A stretch of DNA of 15,889 nt from Planctomycetota bacterium (GCA_022614705.1 JAKEIB010000367.1:1-15889); one strand, 5' to 3'. Shown: positions 1 to 7,242, counted from the first letter of the stretch. Notes: generated by a model from the letters alone, not told the origin. A program made the numbers and translations.

Positions 1-99
1 TGCTGGCGAGTTCAGATCGTGTACACGCATTGTCGAACGCAACTTGTTGAAATCCTAAGAGTTAACCGAAGTCACTCCGGCGTTAGCCGGACAGTAGTG
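1..99. repeat. left copy of 99-bp terminal inverted repeat
   Basis: Bases 1-99 are the exact reverse complement of 15791-15889. Identity ends sharply at base 100 (g here, t in the partner). Inside are a 5-bp stem with a 4-nt loop (CCGGC-GTTA-GCCGG, 77-90) and a 10-bp palindrome (CGTGTACACG, 18-27). An ATG at 30-28 on the minus strand opens a frame reading outward to the window edge without a stop. The repeat ends 9 bases from the rnhA stop codon. It may be the inner end of an insertion sequence cut off by the contig end, or a longer repeat seen as one shared assembly k-mer. Confidence 0.95.
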
Positions 100-108
100 G
101 CGGCGCTA

Positions 109-636
109 CTATAAATATTTCTGATACGCCGCGACGGCGAGTTGGTCGACGCGGTCGTTTTCTTCGTGGCCGCTGTGGCCGGCCACGCGCGTGTATTTCA
201 CTTTGTGTTTTGCCAAAAGCGCGTCGAGTTTTCGCCACAGCGGTTCGTTGGCGATCGGCACCAGCTTATTGCGTTCCTTGCGTCGCCAGCCGTTGGCCTT
301 CCACTTCGGCAACCATTCGCTGATGCCCTTGCCGACGTATACGCTGTCGGTGAATAGCTCGACGTGACTGGCCTGTTTGAGCGCCTCCAGCCCGCGCACG
401 ACGGCCGTGAGCTCCATTCGATTATTGGTCGATTCCGGTTCGCCGCCGGAGCGTTCCATTTCCTTGCCGGAAGCTGGATGCCGCAGAATGAACGCCCAGC
501 CGCCCGGTCCAGGGTTGCCGCTGCAAGCCCCGTCGGTGAAGAGATGGACGGTGGGGAGTCGAGAGTCGAGAGTCAAGAGTCGAGAGCCAGGCGATTTCGG
601 ATTGCGGATTTCGGATTGCGGATTGTTGCTTGCCAA
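109..636 (-). CDS. rnhA: ribonuclease HI
   Basis: RNase HI cleaves the RNA strand of RNA-DNA hybrids (R-loops, Okazaki primers) in the cytoplasm. The family signature FTDGACSGNPGPGGW is at residues 33-47. The four acidic catalytic residues are visible as D35, E75 (in RMEL), D97 (in FTDS) and D164 (in NDRVDQLA), with the mobile-loop histidine H154. The coordinates are the longest open frame, opened by a TTG. Its first 29 residues are translated from intergenic heptamer repeats (554-590 and 594-636) and resemble no RNase H. No ATG exists near the fold. A second TTG at 576 would give 155 residues, the length of the E. coli enzyme, but still starts inside a repeat. There is no Shine-Dalgarno at either start. 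It is the last gene of the priA-kinase-rnhA leftward series. Enzyme identity is certain; the start is not. Confidence 0.93.
   Translation of the reverse strand: MASNNPQSEIRNPKSPGSRLLTLDSRLPTVHLFTDGACSGNPGPGGWAFILRHPASGKEMERSGGEPESTNNRMELTAVVRGLEALKQASHVELFTDSVYVGKGISEWLPKWKANGWRRKERNKLVPIANEPLWRKLDALLAKHKVKYTRVAGHSGHEENDRVDQLAVAAYQKYL
554..590. repeat. 37-nt heptamer-repeat unit, GAGAGTC type
   Basis: Five tandem 7-mers (gggagtc, gagagtc twice, aagagtc, gagagcc) plus a final ag. The same 37-nt design with the same ends occurs at 4935-4971 and, inverted, at 5071-5107. Here it forms part of the rnhA reading frame upstream of the catalytic fold. Confidence 0.9.
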
Positions 637-665
637 TCCGCAATCCGCAATCCGAAATCCGAAAT
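594..665. repeat. heptamer hairpin, CGGATTG type
   Basis: Two 32-nt arms (594-625 and 634-665) of 7-mers attgcgg/atttcgg face each other across an 8-nt loop. Pairing is complete except for two positions, where attgcgg and atttcgg units are out of register. It fills the kinase-rnhA gap: the kinase stop is 7 bases beyond one arm, and the longest rnhA frame begins inside the other. There is no T tract, so it is not a canonical terminator. Confidence 0.92.
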
Positions 666-672
666 TACCGCG

Positions 673-2490
673 TTACACACCCGATCCTTGCCCTTCGAAC
701 GTCGCGACCGGTTGCGTCATCCCATCGACGGCCCGCGGCGCGCGCGTAAGTACTTCAAGGTCTTCGCGAAGCTGGGCGTCGAAGCGGGGAGTTTCCTCCA
801 ATCGCCACGGCAGGCGGATCGTGAACGTGCTGCCTTTGCCGAGCTCGCTTTCCAGCGATACGTCGCCGCCCAACAATCGGCATAGCTCGCGGACGATCGA
901 CAAACCCAGGCCGGTTCCGGAGTACTCGCGGGTCATGGCGTCGCCATCGGGCAGCGCGCTCGTGGCTTGGCGGAATTTTTCGAACACGAGCTGCTGTTCG
1001 TCCAGACTGATGCCAATCCCTGTGTCGGTGACCTTCAACCGCAAATCGCCTTGGTCGTCGCGCTCAGCGGCAACGAAGATCCGACCACCTTCGGGCGTGA
1101 ACTTGATTGCGTTGGATAGCAGGTTGTTGAGGATCTGCTGCACCTTGGCCTGGTCTTGCCGCAGCGGCGGCAGGCTGGCCGCCGCCTCGCAATCGAGGTC
1201 GATGTTCTTTTTCTCTGCAAGCGGCCGGGCCATGTCGCACTGTGCGGCCACGAGCGAGTTGATCTTGAATTCGCTCAAGCGGACTTCCATTTTGCCGCTC
1301 TCGACTTTGGCCAGGTCGAGAATGTCGTTGATCATATCGAGCAGCATGCGTCCAGAGCGCTGAATGTTGCCGACGTAGCGATGCTGCTTGTCGTCGAGCG
1401 CATCGATGCTGCTGAGCACGTCGCTGAATCCCAGAATGCTGTTGAGCGGCGTGCGAAGTTCGTGGCTCACCGTAGCCAAGAAGTCGCTTTTGAGACGGTT
1501 CATCTCGTAGAGCTTCATATTGGCCTGGGCCAATTCATCGAGCCGAGTGTCGAGCTCGTCGTTCACCAGCCGCAGCTCGCTTTGTTGGCTCAGCAGTTGG
1601 CGCAACATGCGGTTGAACGCGGATGCCAGCTCTTCGAATTCGTCGCCCGTGCGAATGACGGCGCGCTGCTCGACGTCGCCCTCGCGGACCGCGTTGGCCA
1701 CGTCGCGCAGGTGCTTCACCGGCTTGACGATTACATATCGCACCACCGCCCATAACGAGAACATCGACAAGAAGCCAACTACCACCGCCGCTGTCCACAA
1801 ACCCGCACGATTCTTCGCGACCGCATCCACCGTGTCTTGATCGTCGATCGTCACTCGCGCCACAGCCATCAAGTCGCCTTCCTTCAATAGCGAGTTAGGC
1901 GCCGCTCCCAGGCTTTTGTGACATTGCACGCACGACTGTTTGGCATGGATTGGCTGGTAATACTGGTAGACCGGGCGCCCGTCGATCGTATTCGGCCGAT
2001 CGTGTGACCCGTGCGGCTTCCACGCGTCCGGCGCGCTTTCCGTAGCCAATTCCGGACGATTGGCCGCCGCGAGCCACTCCTGCATCCACCGTCGCTCTTC
2101 GTCGTCTTGCGGGAGATAGTCCTCCGGTCTTTTGCCCCTTTGCTTCAATTTGTCATCCGAAGCATAAGGCAGCAGCGCGTGCCACTCGAACTTTTTTCCC
2201 CCCAGCGCCTCGCTGCTTTCTGCGAGTTCGCGATAAAACTTTGACGTCGCCTCATCGGTTTGTGGCCGCTCGAACTTTGCGAGCACTTCGAGATGGAGCT
2301 TTTGCCAACCGGCTCGATACAGCTCCTCGCTGAGCGTCTTGATCCGGTCGTCGACCAGCTTGTCGGTCCGTCGGCCGTACCAGGTAAAGCTCAACGTGAG
2401 CAGCACGACCAACGACAAGCCGAACCACCAGCGGCACTTGCGCTCCAGGCTCGTTTCACCCAGCACACGTTTAAACGTTCGAGAGGCCAT
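673..2490 (-). CDS. membrane sensor histidine kinase with periplasmic c-type heme domain
   Basis: A 605-residue hybrid of a sensor and a kinase. TM1 is about 22-38 and TM2 about 230-252. Between them lies a periplasmic region resembling the Tll0287-like/DUF3365 sensor family, with a c-type heme motif CVQCH at 187-191. A HAMP linker (about 254-306), a coiled-coil stretch (about 300-335), the HisKA H-box (VSHELRTP, phospho-acceptor H343) and a HATPase domain follow: N box about 450-465, DTGIGI 489-494, F box 503-508 and GTGLGLS 525-531. It should sense redox, gas or ligand at heme and autophosphorylate. It has no receiver domain and no response regulator in the window, so its partner is unknown. 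About 40 C-terminal residues after the ATPase domain are unassigned. The start is an ATG 14 residues before the basic segment leading into TM1; no Shine-Dalgarno is visible. It lies between priA and rnhA on the same strand, separated on both sides by heptamer hairpins. Confidence 0.92.
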   Translation of the reverse strand: MASRTFKRVLGETSLERKCRWWFGLSLVVLLTLSFTWYGRRTDKLVDDRIKTLSEELYRAGWQKLHLEVLAKFERPQTDEATSKFYRELAESSEALGGKKFEWHALLPYASDDKLKQRGKRPEDYLPQDDEERRWMQEWLAAANRPELATESAPDAWKPHGSHDRPNTIDGRPVYQYYQPIHAKQSCVQCHKSLGAAPNSLLKEGDLMAVARVTIDDQDTVDAVAKNRAGLWTAAVVVGFLSMFSLWAVVRYVIVKPVKHLRDVANAVREGDVEQRAVIRTGDEFEELASAFNRMLRQLLSQQSELRLVNDELDTRLDELAQANMKLYEMNRLKSDFLATVSHELRTPLNSILGFSDVLSSIDALDDKQHRYVGNIQRSGRMLLDMINDILDLAKVESGKMEVRLSEFKINSLVAAQCDMARPLAEKKNIDLDCEAAASLPPLRQDQAKVQQILNNLLSNAIKFTPEGGRIFVAAERDDQGDLRLKVTDTGIGISLDEQQLVFEKFRQATSALPDGDAMTREYSGTGLGLSIVRELCRLLGGDVSLESELGKGSTFTIRLPWRLEETPRFDAQLREDLEVLTRAPRAVDGMTQPVATFEGQGSGV

Positions 2491-2537
2491 TCATCTATGA
2501 TTGTAGGGTCTAGCGCGCGGACGGTCCAAGTGCAATA

Positions 2538-2631
2538 AGCATGGAGCGGGGAGCAGGGAGCAGGGAGTACGAACCACCTAATTGCGCTTCCGTGCTCCAT
2601 GTTCCTCACTCCGTGCTCCACGCTCCGTGCT
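2538..2631. repeat. heptamer inverted repeat, AGCANGG type
   Basis: The left arm 2538-2567 has four 7-mers (agcatgg, agcgggg, agcaggg twice) plus ag. The right arm, read as complement from 2631 back to 2590, has six (agcacgg, agcgtgg, agcacgg, agtgagg, aacatgg, agcacgg). About 20 bases separate them. The right arm runs into the priA stop codon at 2630-2632. It fills most of the priA-kinase gap. Confidence 0.85.
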
Positions 2632-4933
2632 ACATCATGTCCAATGGATCGACGTCGACGATCCAATTGATGCCTTCCGGCGCTTTGAGATCAGCCGTTG
2701 CCATCCGCACGACATTGCGAAGCAGCCCGCCGTCCACCGAATGCAGTTGTATCTGATACCGATAGTCGCCCCGCAACTTCGCCATGGGAGCGGTCGACGG
2801 ACCGAGGACGCGGACTGCTGGCGACGCGCCGTTGGCGCACTCTTGCAATCGTCGGGCCAACTCTTCGGCCAACGCATGCGACGCCTTATCGCTAGCGCCA
2901 CGAATCACGATGCGAACCATTGAGCTGAACGGCGGGTAACCCAACGCTTCGCGATGCGGCAATTCCTGGCGCGCGAACGCCGCCAGATCGTGCCGCACGG
3001 CCGCCACAATTGCCGGCGCATCGGGACTGAATGTTTGCACCAGCACCTGCCCGCCGCGCGCCCCCCTGCCCGTTCGGCCGGCTACCTGCGTCACCAGTTG
3101 AAACGTCCGCTCGGCGGCGCGGAAATCGGGAAAGTGCAGCGCCGTATCGGCGTTGACCACGCCCACCAGCGTGACGTTGGGAAAATCGAGTCCCTTGGCG
3201 ATCATCTGCGTTCCCAGCAGGATGCGCGTGCCGCCCTCGCGAAACGTGGCTAGCGCTTTCTCGTGGCTGCCGCGGCCACGCATGCTGTCGGTGTCCATCC
3301 GCAGGCACGGGTGGTCGGGGAATCGCGCTCGCACCTCTGCTTCAAGCTTCTGTGTTCCAAGACCGCTGAATTGGATGCCGTGAAACTTGCATTCCGGGCA
3401 GGATGTGGGCGCCGCCGCGTGATAGTCGCAATAGTGGCACACGGCTGAACTATCGTGGCGGTGAAACGTGAGCGCCAAATCGCAGGCCGGGCACCGTGCC
3501 GCATACCCGCACGCCGGGCATTGAATGTGCGTCGAATGCCCGCGGCGATTCAAGAGCAGAATCACTTGCCCGCCGTCGCGCAGCGCGGCATCCATCGCCC
3601 GGTGCAGCGGCCGGCTGATCGCGCCGCGCGACTGCTTGCCGTGAATCTCATTGCGAAGATCGATGGTGCGCACGGCCGGCATGGGCAGATTGAGCACGCG
3701 TCGCGGCATTTCCACGAGCCGATACTCGCCCTGCTTCGCGCGGTGCCAACTTTCAAGCGACGGCGTGGCGCTCGCCAGCACCAAGGGCACGTTTTGGTCC
3801 GACGCCCGGCGCAACGCCACATCGCGCGCGTGGTAACGCGGGGCCGTTTCCTGTTTGAACGTCGTTTCGTGCTCTTCGTCCAGCACGATCAGGCCGAGGT
3901 GTGACGTCGGAGCGAAGATCGCGCTCCGGGCGCCTACGACGACTTCCACCTCACCGCGCGAGATGTGTCGCCAATGTTCGTGGCGTTCGACATCGCTCAT
4001 GTGGCTGTGCAGCACGGCGACGCGATCGAACCTGGCCCGAAACCGCGCGACCGTTTGCGGCGTGAGGCTGATTTCGGGCACGAGCAGGATCGCTTGCCGC
4101 CCGAAGCGAACGACTTGCTGGATCGCCTGAATGTACACCTCCGTTTTGCCGCTGCCGGTCACGCCGTGGATCAGAATCGTACGGTGCTGGGCCGATTGAA
4201 GCGACTCTTGAATCGCGGCCAGCGCGGCCACTTGATCCGGATTCAATTCGTGCGGCGCCTCTCTGGCGTAGGTTGCCGCCGCGTCGTCGCTGCGGCCACT
4301 GATGCGTTCGACACTTTCCGCTAGCAGTCCTTTTTTACGAAGCTCGTTGATCGGCGCCATTGTGCAGCCGGCGCGGGCAGCCAGTTGCTTGGCAGCGAGC
4401 GGCTTCGGGCTGGCGGCTAGAATCTTGAGCGCTTCGAGCTGCTTGGCCGGCAGCTTCAGCTCGTTGATTCGCAAAGCAACTTCCGGCGGCACGGACAGCA
4501 GCGTCACGTCGCGAGTGCCGGCCTGTTCGCGCACGCCCGCCGGCACGACCGCCTCCAAAACCTGTCCCCAAGGACACAAATAATAGTCGGCCATCCAACG
4601 CGTCAGCCGCAGCATGGCGGGGGACAACAGCGGCTGGCGATCGAGCACTCCCGAGATTGGTTTGAGCTTGCGCCCGCCCGACGATTTGTGCGTCAGCGCG
4701 ACGCAATACCCGATCACGCTGCGATTGCCGCGACCCAAAGGAACGCGCACCCGCCGCCCCGGCTCTAGCCGACGTTCCGACCGCTCGCCCTCGACCATGC
4801 CCGGCGGCGCGACATAGTCAAACTCCCCCGCCGGCACGCCCGACAGCACCACAGTCGCCACAAGCTGCTCCGCCGCATCGTCCACTTCCCACGGCGCCGG
4901 CTCGGTGTCGAAAAGTGATTGTTGCTGAGGCAT
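2630..4933 (-). CDS. priA: primosomal protein N' (replication restart helicase PriA)
   Basis: PriA is a superfamily 2 3'-5' DNA helicase that recognises stalled forks and reloads the replisome. The 767 residues cover the full architecture. An N-terminal 3'-DNA-binding and winged-helix part spans about 1-225. Walker A is GVTGSGKT (257-264), Walker B is DEEH (352-355), and motif III is SATPS (388-392). Eight zinc-binding cysteines sit in the helicase insertion (C472, C475, C481, C484, C499, C502, C512, C515), and the motif VI region is QVAGRTGRG (616-624). The C-terminus ends with the usual VDVDP segment. All key residues are intact. The ATG at 4933 is two bases from a heptamer repeat arm at 4935, so no Shine-Dalgarno is possible outside the repeat. 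It is divergent from nadD across a 174-base spacer. Confidence 0.97.
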   Translation of the reverse strand: MPQQQSLFDTEPAPWEVDDAAEQLVATVVLSGVPAGEFDYVAPPGMVEGERSERRLEPGRRVRVPLGRGNRSVIGYCVALTHKSSGGRKLKPISGVLDRQPLLSPAMLRLTRWMADYYLCPWGQVLEAVVPAGVREQAGTRDVTLLSVPPEVALRINELKLPAKQLEALKILAASPKPLAAKQLAARAGCTMAPINELRKKGLLAESVERISGRSDDAAATYAREAPHELNPDQVAALAAIQESLQSAQHRTILIHGVTGSGKTEVYIQAIQQVVRFGRQAILLVPEISLTPQTVARFRARFDRVAVLHSHMSDVERHEHWRHISRGEVEVVVGARSAIFAPTSHLGLIVLDEEHETTFKQETAPRYHARDVALRRASDQNVPLVLASATPSLESWHRAKQGEYRLVEMPRRVLNLPMPAVRTIDLRNEIHGKQSRGAISRPLHRAMDAALRDGGQVILLLNRRGHSTHIQCPACGYAARCPACDLALTFHRHDSSAVCHYCDYHAAAPTSCPECKFHGIQFSGLGTQKLEAEVRARFPDHPCLRMDTDSMRGRGSHEKALATFREGGTRILLGTQMIAKGLDFPNVTLVGVVNADTALHFPDFRAAERTFQLVTQVAGRTGRGARGGQVLVQTFSPDAPAIVAAVRHDLAAFARQELPHREALGYPPFSSMVRIVIRGASDKASHALAEELARRLQECANGASPAVRVLGPSTAPMAKLRGDYRYQIQLHSVDGGLLRNVVRMATADLKAPEGINWIVDVDPLDMM

Positions 4934-4934
4934 G

Positions 4935-5107
4935 GAAAGTCGAGAGTCAAGGGTCGAGAGTCAAGAGCCAGATTGCTAGGGGCTGGCGCGAGCGTTGTGT
5001 TAAGTGGTATCGTAACGTTTGATAACGCCAGTAGCCAACGGCCGGCGATGCGTAGCATCGCGGCTATGCTCTGGCTCTAGACTCTCGACCCTTGACTCTC
5101 GACTCCC
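4935..5107. repeat. inverted pair of heptamer units bracketing the priA/nadD divergent spacer
   Basis: A 37-nt unit at 4935-4971 and its reverse complement at 5071-5107 differ at 3 of 37 positions. The right copy ends exactly at the base before the nadD ATG (5108); the left copy begins one base beyond the priA ATG (4933). The 99 bases between must hold both promoters; I cannot assign boxes. They include a small palindrome (GCGATGC-GTA-GCATCGC, 5045-5061). Both transcripts would start translation right after, or inside, one arm. Confidence 0.93.
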
Positions 5108-5731
5108 ATGCGTCTCGGCATTTTCGGCGGTAGTTTTGATCCGGTCCACAACGGCCATTTGGCGCTTGCGCGCGCATGTCAAGAGCAGGCCGCGCTGGAT
5201 GAAGTCTGGTTCACGCCGACCGCAATTCAACCACTGAAACACGACGGCCCGCATGCCACCGACGTGCAACGTGTCGAAATGTTGCATTTAGCAATTGAAT
5301 CGGACCCCAGCGAGCCGGGGCGTCCCCGCCCCCGGTCTTCCTGGCGCGTATGTACCCTCGAAATCGACCGCGGCGGTTACAGCTACACGGTCGACACGCT
5401 GCGCCAAATTCACGTCGAGTTGCCGGGCGCCGAACTCTTCTTCATGATCGGCGCCGACGCGATGCGCGACATCCCGCGCTGGAAAGAGCCGGACGAAATC
5501 TTCCGGCTCGCCACGCCGCTCTTGGTCCGCCGGGCGGGGGAGCCGGAGCCAAACATCGCGATCATCGCCTCGTTGTGTTCCGCAACATATCAGCCGCGGC
5601 TCGTTGAGATGCGAGCGATAGACGCGAGCAGCTCCGAAATTCGACGCCGCGTCGCGGCCGGTGAACCGATCGACGACTTCGTACCAGCGCCCGTGGCCGA
5701 ATATATTGCGCTGCACGCGCTTTACCGATAA
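5108..5731 (+). CDS. nadD: nicotinate-nucleotide adenylyltransferase
   Basis: NadD transfers AMP from ATP to nicotinate mononucleotide, the penultimate step of NAD synthesis, in the cytosol. The nucleotidyltransferase signature GGSFDPVHNGHL is at 7-18 (HNGH 14-17), RGGYSYTVDTL at 88-98, MIGADAM near the middle, and SSSEIRRRV near the C-terminus, equivalent to the usual ISSTEIR. The 207 residues are near family length. Odd: residues about 67-78 (PSEPGRPRPRSS) are an extra loop encoded by a dispersed GC-rich repeat, at a place where homologues run straight into the strand before RGG. The usual PPHK segment reads QPLKHDG. The ATG directly follows a heptamer repeat arm. It meets the neighbouring methyltransferase gene tail to tail, 7 bases apart. 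Confidence 0.95.
   Translation: MRLGIFGGSFDPVHNGHLALARACQEQAALDEVWFTPTAIQPLKHDGPHATDVQRVEMLHLAIESDPSEPGRPRPRSSWRVCTLEIDRGGYSYTVDTLRQIHVELPGAELFFMIGADAMRDIPRWKEPDEIFRLATPLLVRRAGEPEPNIAIIASLCSATYQPRLVEMRAIDASSSEIRRRVAAGEPIDDFVPAPVAEYIALHALYR
5306..5334. repeat. dispersed GC-rich repeat inserted in nadD
   Basis: A 20-nt block (5306-5325) is identical to 12246-12265 in nnrE, followed in both by a CCCCGCCCCC tract (directly here, after 22-23 extra bases in nnrE). The two genes read the block in different frames, so a protein-level explanation fails. Confidence 0.85.
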
Positions 5732-5738
5732 GCGCTCG

Positions 5739-6482
5739 TCAATCTTCGTTGCGACGCTTAGATCGCGGCCACGGCACGAGCATAGGCGTTCGTTTGCGGT
5801 AGTTGCGATACGGCTCGCCCAAAAATTCGGCCAGGTCGCGCTCTTCGATTTGAATCGCGATCAAGATCCACACGGTCGTAACCACCGCGAACAAAAGCCG
5901 GCCCAGCGACATCGTTGGCGCCGACCAGAATGCCAAAATGAACCCTAGCATCAACGGATGGCGCACCCATCGATAGATCGACCGTTCGCTGAACGGCGCG
6001 GTTTGCGGTTCGCGCCCCATGAAGTGCATCCACACTTGCTTCAGGCCAAACAGCTCGAAGTGATCGATCACGAAGCTGCTGTAGAACACGATGGCCCAAC
6101 CCAGGAAATAGAGCGCCCACAGCAGCCAGCGGCCGAGCGCGCCGTCGACGTGCCACACCGTTTCCGGAATCGGCCGCCATTGCCAGAATAAGAGCAGCAG
6201 AATGAGGCTGGCCGCGGCGACGTACGTGCTGCGTTCGATCGGCCGCGGCACGAATCGCGTCCACCAATCCTTGAACCATCGCCGCGCCATGATGTTGTGC
6301 TGCACGGCAAATAGCAACAACAGCGCGACATTAACAACGATCGCAAATCCGATCGTAGTCGGAACGCCATCGTCGATGCCTTTCGGCACCCACAGATTGC
6401 CCACAAAGCCGATGCCGTACAAGGTCGCAACGAAAAACAGCAGATAGGCCGCCAGACCGTACAGAAGGAATAGCACTCGCAT
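5739..6482 (-). CDS. mddA: integral membrane methyltransferase, MddA/NnrU-like (possible methanethiol S-methyltransferase)
   Basis: A 247-residue membrane protein with about five to six hydrophobic segments (roughly 4-28, 42-62, 86-102, 117-139, 176-190, 196-212). The C-terminal half carries the SAM-binding pattern of the isoprenylcysteine methyltransferase superfamily: RHPLMLG at 174-180, then EERDL (213-217) and GEPYRNYRKRTP (222-233). The sequences HNIMARRWFK, IERSTYV and HFELFGLKQVW fit MddA proteins, which methylate methanethiol to dimethyl sulfide. The related NnrU group or a generic phospholipid or isoprenoid methyltransferase remain possible. The start ATG precedes a hydrophobic segment with one basic residue, as expected for a membrane protein. 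It converges with nadD. The 86-residue gene is upstream on the same strand, separated by a G-rich hairpin. Confidence 0.72.
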   Translation of the reverse strand: MRVLFLLYGLAAYLLFFVATLYGIGFVGNLWVPKGIDDGVPTTIGFAIVVNVALLLLFAVQHNIMARRWFKDWWTRFVPRPIERSTYVAAASLILLLLFWQWRPIPETVWHVDGALGRWLLWALYFLGWAIVFYSSFVIDHFELFGLKQVWMHFMGREPQTAPFSERSIYRWVRHPLMLGFILAFWSAPTMSLGRLLFAVVTTVWILIAIQIEERDLAEFLGEPYRNYRKRTPMLVPWPRSKRRNED

Positions 6483-6542
6483 CAGGCAATCTCCGGAACT
6501 GCCGATAGCGTAGCAAGCAGGCGGAGGCTAAGACAAGGAGAG

Positions 6543-6610
6543 GGGGAGACGGGGAGATAGGGAGAATCAGGCGCTGACGATTCTGCTTGCCTCCCAATCT
6601 CCCCCTCCCC
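6543..6610. repeat. G-rich imperfect inverted repeat, GGGAGAN type
   Basis: The left arm repeats gggaga at 7-8 base spacing and the right arm is its complement. Bases 6551-6564 pair with 6591-6604 with one mismatch, and agaatc 6563-6568 pairs with gattct 6579-6584. It is less regular than the other heptamer sites and sits just downstream of the 86-residue gene, upstream of the methyltransferase. Confidence 0.75.
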
Positions 6611-6620
6611 AACGCTTCCT

Positions 6621-6881
6621 TCACGCCGCCCTGCGCACGTCGAGCCGCTGCGCCAGCTCGGGCGACCGGACGACTCGTTCGGCACCGACGTCGCCGCGAA
6701 GGGCTTCGGTTACCACGTCGAGCTGCTCATCGGCCGATTGAGCCACGTCCAGCAGCAGCCATTTGCGGCCACGCACGATGCAATGCCCGCCGCCATTGCC
6801 GCCCAGCCAGTCCTGCCGGACCTCGTAGCCCAGCCGCCGGGCCGTCTCCAAGGCTTCCTGCAAAAGCTCCACCGTATGCAT
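6621..6881 (-). CDS. conserved small protein of unknown function, 86 aa
   Basis: I do not know a function. The 86 residues have no signal peptide or membrane segment and so are probably cytosolic. A helical N-terminus (VELLQEALETARRLGY) leads to a Gly-rich turn with a cysteine (GGNGGGHC, about 27-34), a short beta pair (IVRGRKWLLLD, 35-45) and an acidic C-terminal helical part (EQLDVVTEAL). The order resembles small planctomycete-restricted proteins that I recall only as hypothetical. The ATG at 6881 is the only plausible start. Flanking heptamer hairpins on both sides make it an isolated unit; transcription into the methyltransferase gene is possible. Confidence 0.75.
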   Translation of the reverse strand: MHTVELLQEALETARRLGYEVRQDWLGGNGGGHCIVRGRKWLLLDVAQSADEQLDVVTEALRGDVGAERVVRSPELAQRLDVRRAA

Positions 6882-6905
6882 TCTGGCATCTCCGAACCAG
6901 CGGTT

Positions 6906-6964
6906 AGCTCTTAGCTATTAGCTGTTAGCCAGCATGCGCGTCGTTTGGCTAACAGCTAAGAGCT
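6906..6964. repeat. heptamer hairpin with unequal arms, AGCTNTT type
   Basis: The left arm 6906-6931 is agctctt, agctatt, agctgtt, agcca. The right arm 6946-6964 is the exact complement of agctctt, agctgtt, agcca. The arms are perfect apart from one extra heptamer on the left. The loop is 14 nt. It lies 25 bases upstream of the 86-residue gene. Confidence 0.95.
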
Positions 6965-7158
6965 TCAGCGCGGCGGATTCTAGCGTGACGTGTTTCAGTC
7001 GGCTAGGCGGATTCGACGATACAACGGCTATACCGTAACCAGATAAGCCGCAACGAGTTAAGAAGGTTCGAGTCGGCAAAACTGCCGTATTGGGGCGGCC
7101 GGCGAAGGTGTGGCGACTCTGCGGGTGCTATCAGCTTCCTGTTTGAGGCCTATGTTCC

Positions 7159-7213
7159 GTGTCATTCCGAGGTCCGCCGAGGAATCCGGCCAGACCACCT
7201 CACAGGGTGACAC
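7159..7213. repeat. dispersed interspersed repeat (GTGTCATTCCGAGG type)
   Basis: Starts gtgtca (7159) and ends tgacac (7213), with a ccgaggaatcc core. This type of sequence is seen scattered in many bacterial genomes. Because it is open in the kinase frame, it lengthens the kinase reading frame upstream by 28 codons that are unlikely to be protein. Confidence 0.65.
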
Positions 7214-7242
7214 GCGTTAACAACACTGTGCTAAACGTCGCG

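Larger units (their letters stand above)
6882..7242. other. 361-base intergenic region between two divergent genes
   Basis: No gene seen. It holds the unequal-arm heptamer hairpin (6906-6964) and a dispersed hairpin-like repeat (7159-7213). Between these, about 190 bases are unexplained, including a small stem CGGCA-AAAC-TGCCG (about 7074-7087). Promoters for the 86-residue gene and the kinase should lie here, but I see no convincing boxes. Confidence 0.6.

Noticed and set aside
594..665. CRISPR-like array or rho-independent terminator
   Set aside because: Period is 7 nt with no spacers, and no T tract follows the stem; a tandem heptamer hairpin fits better.
7159..7242. 28-codon N-terminal extension of the soluble kinase (MSFRGPPRNPA...)
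   Set aside because: It is translated from an interspersed repeat; the ATG at 7243 begins the coiled-coil and H-box region.
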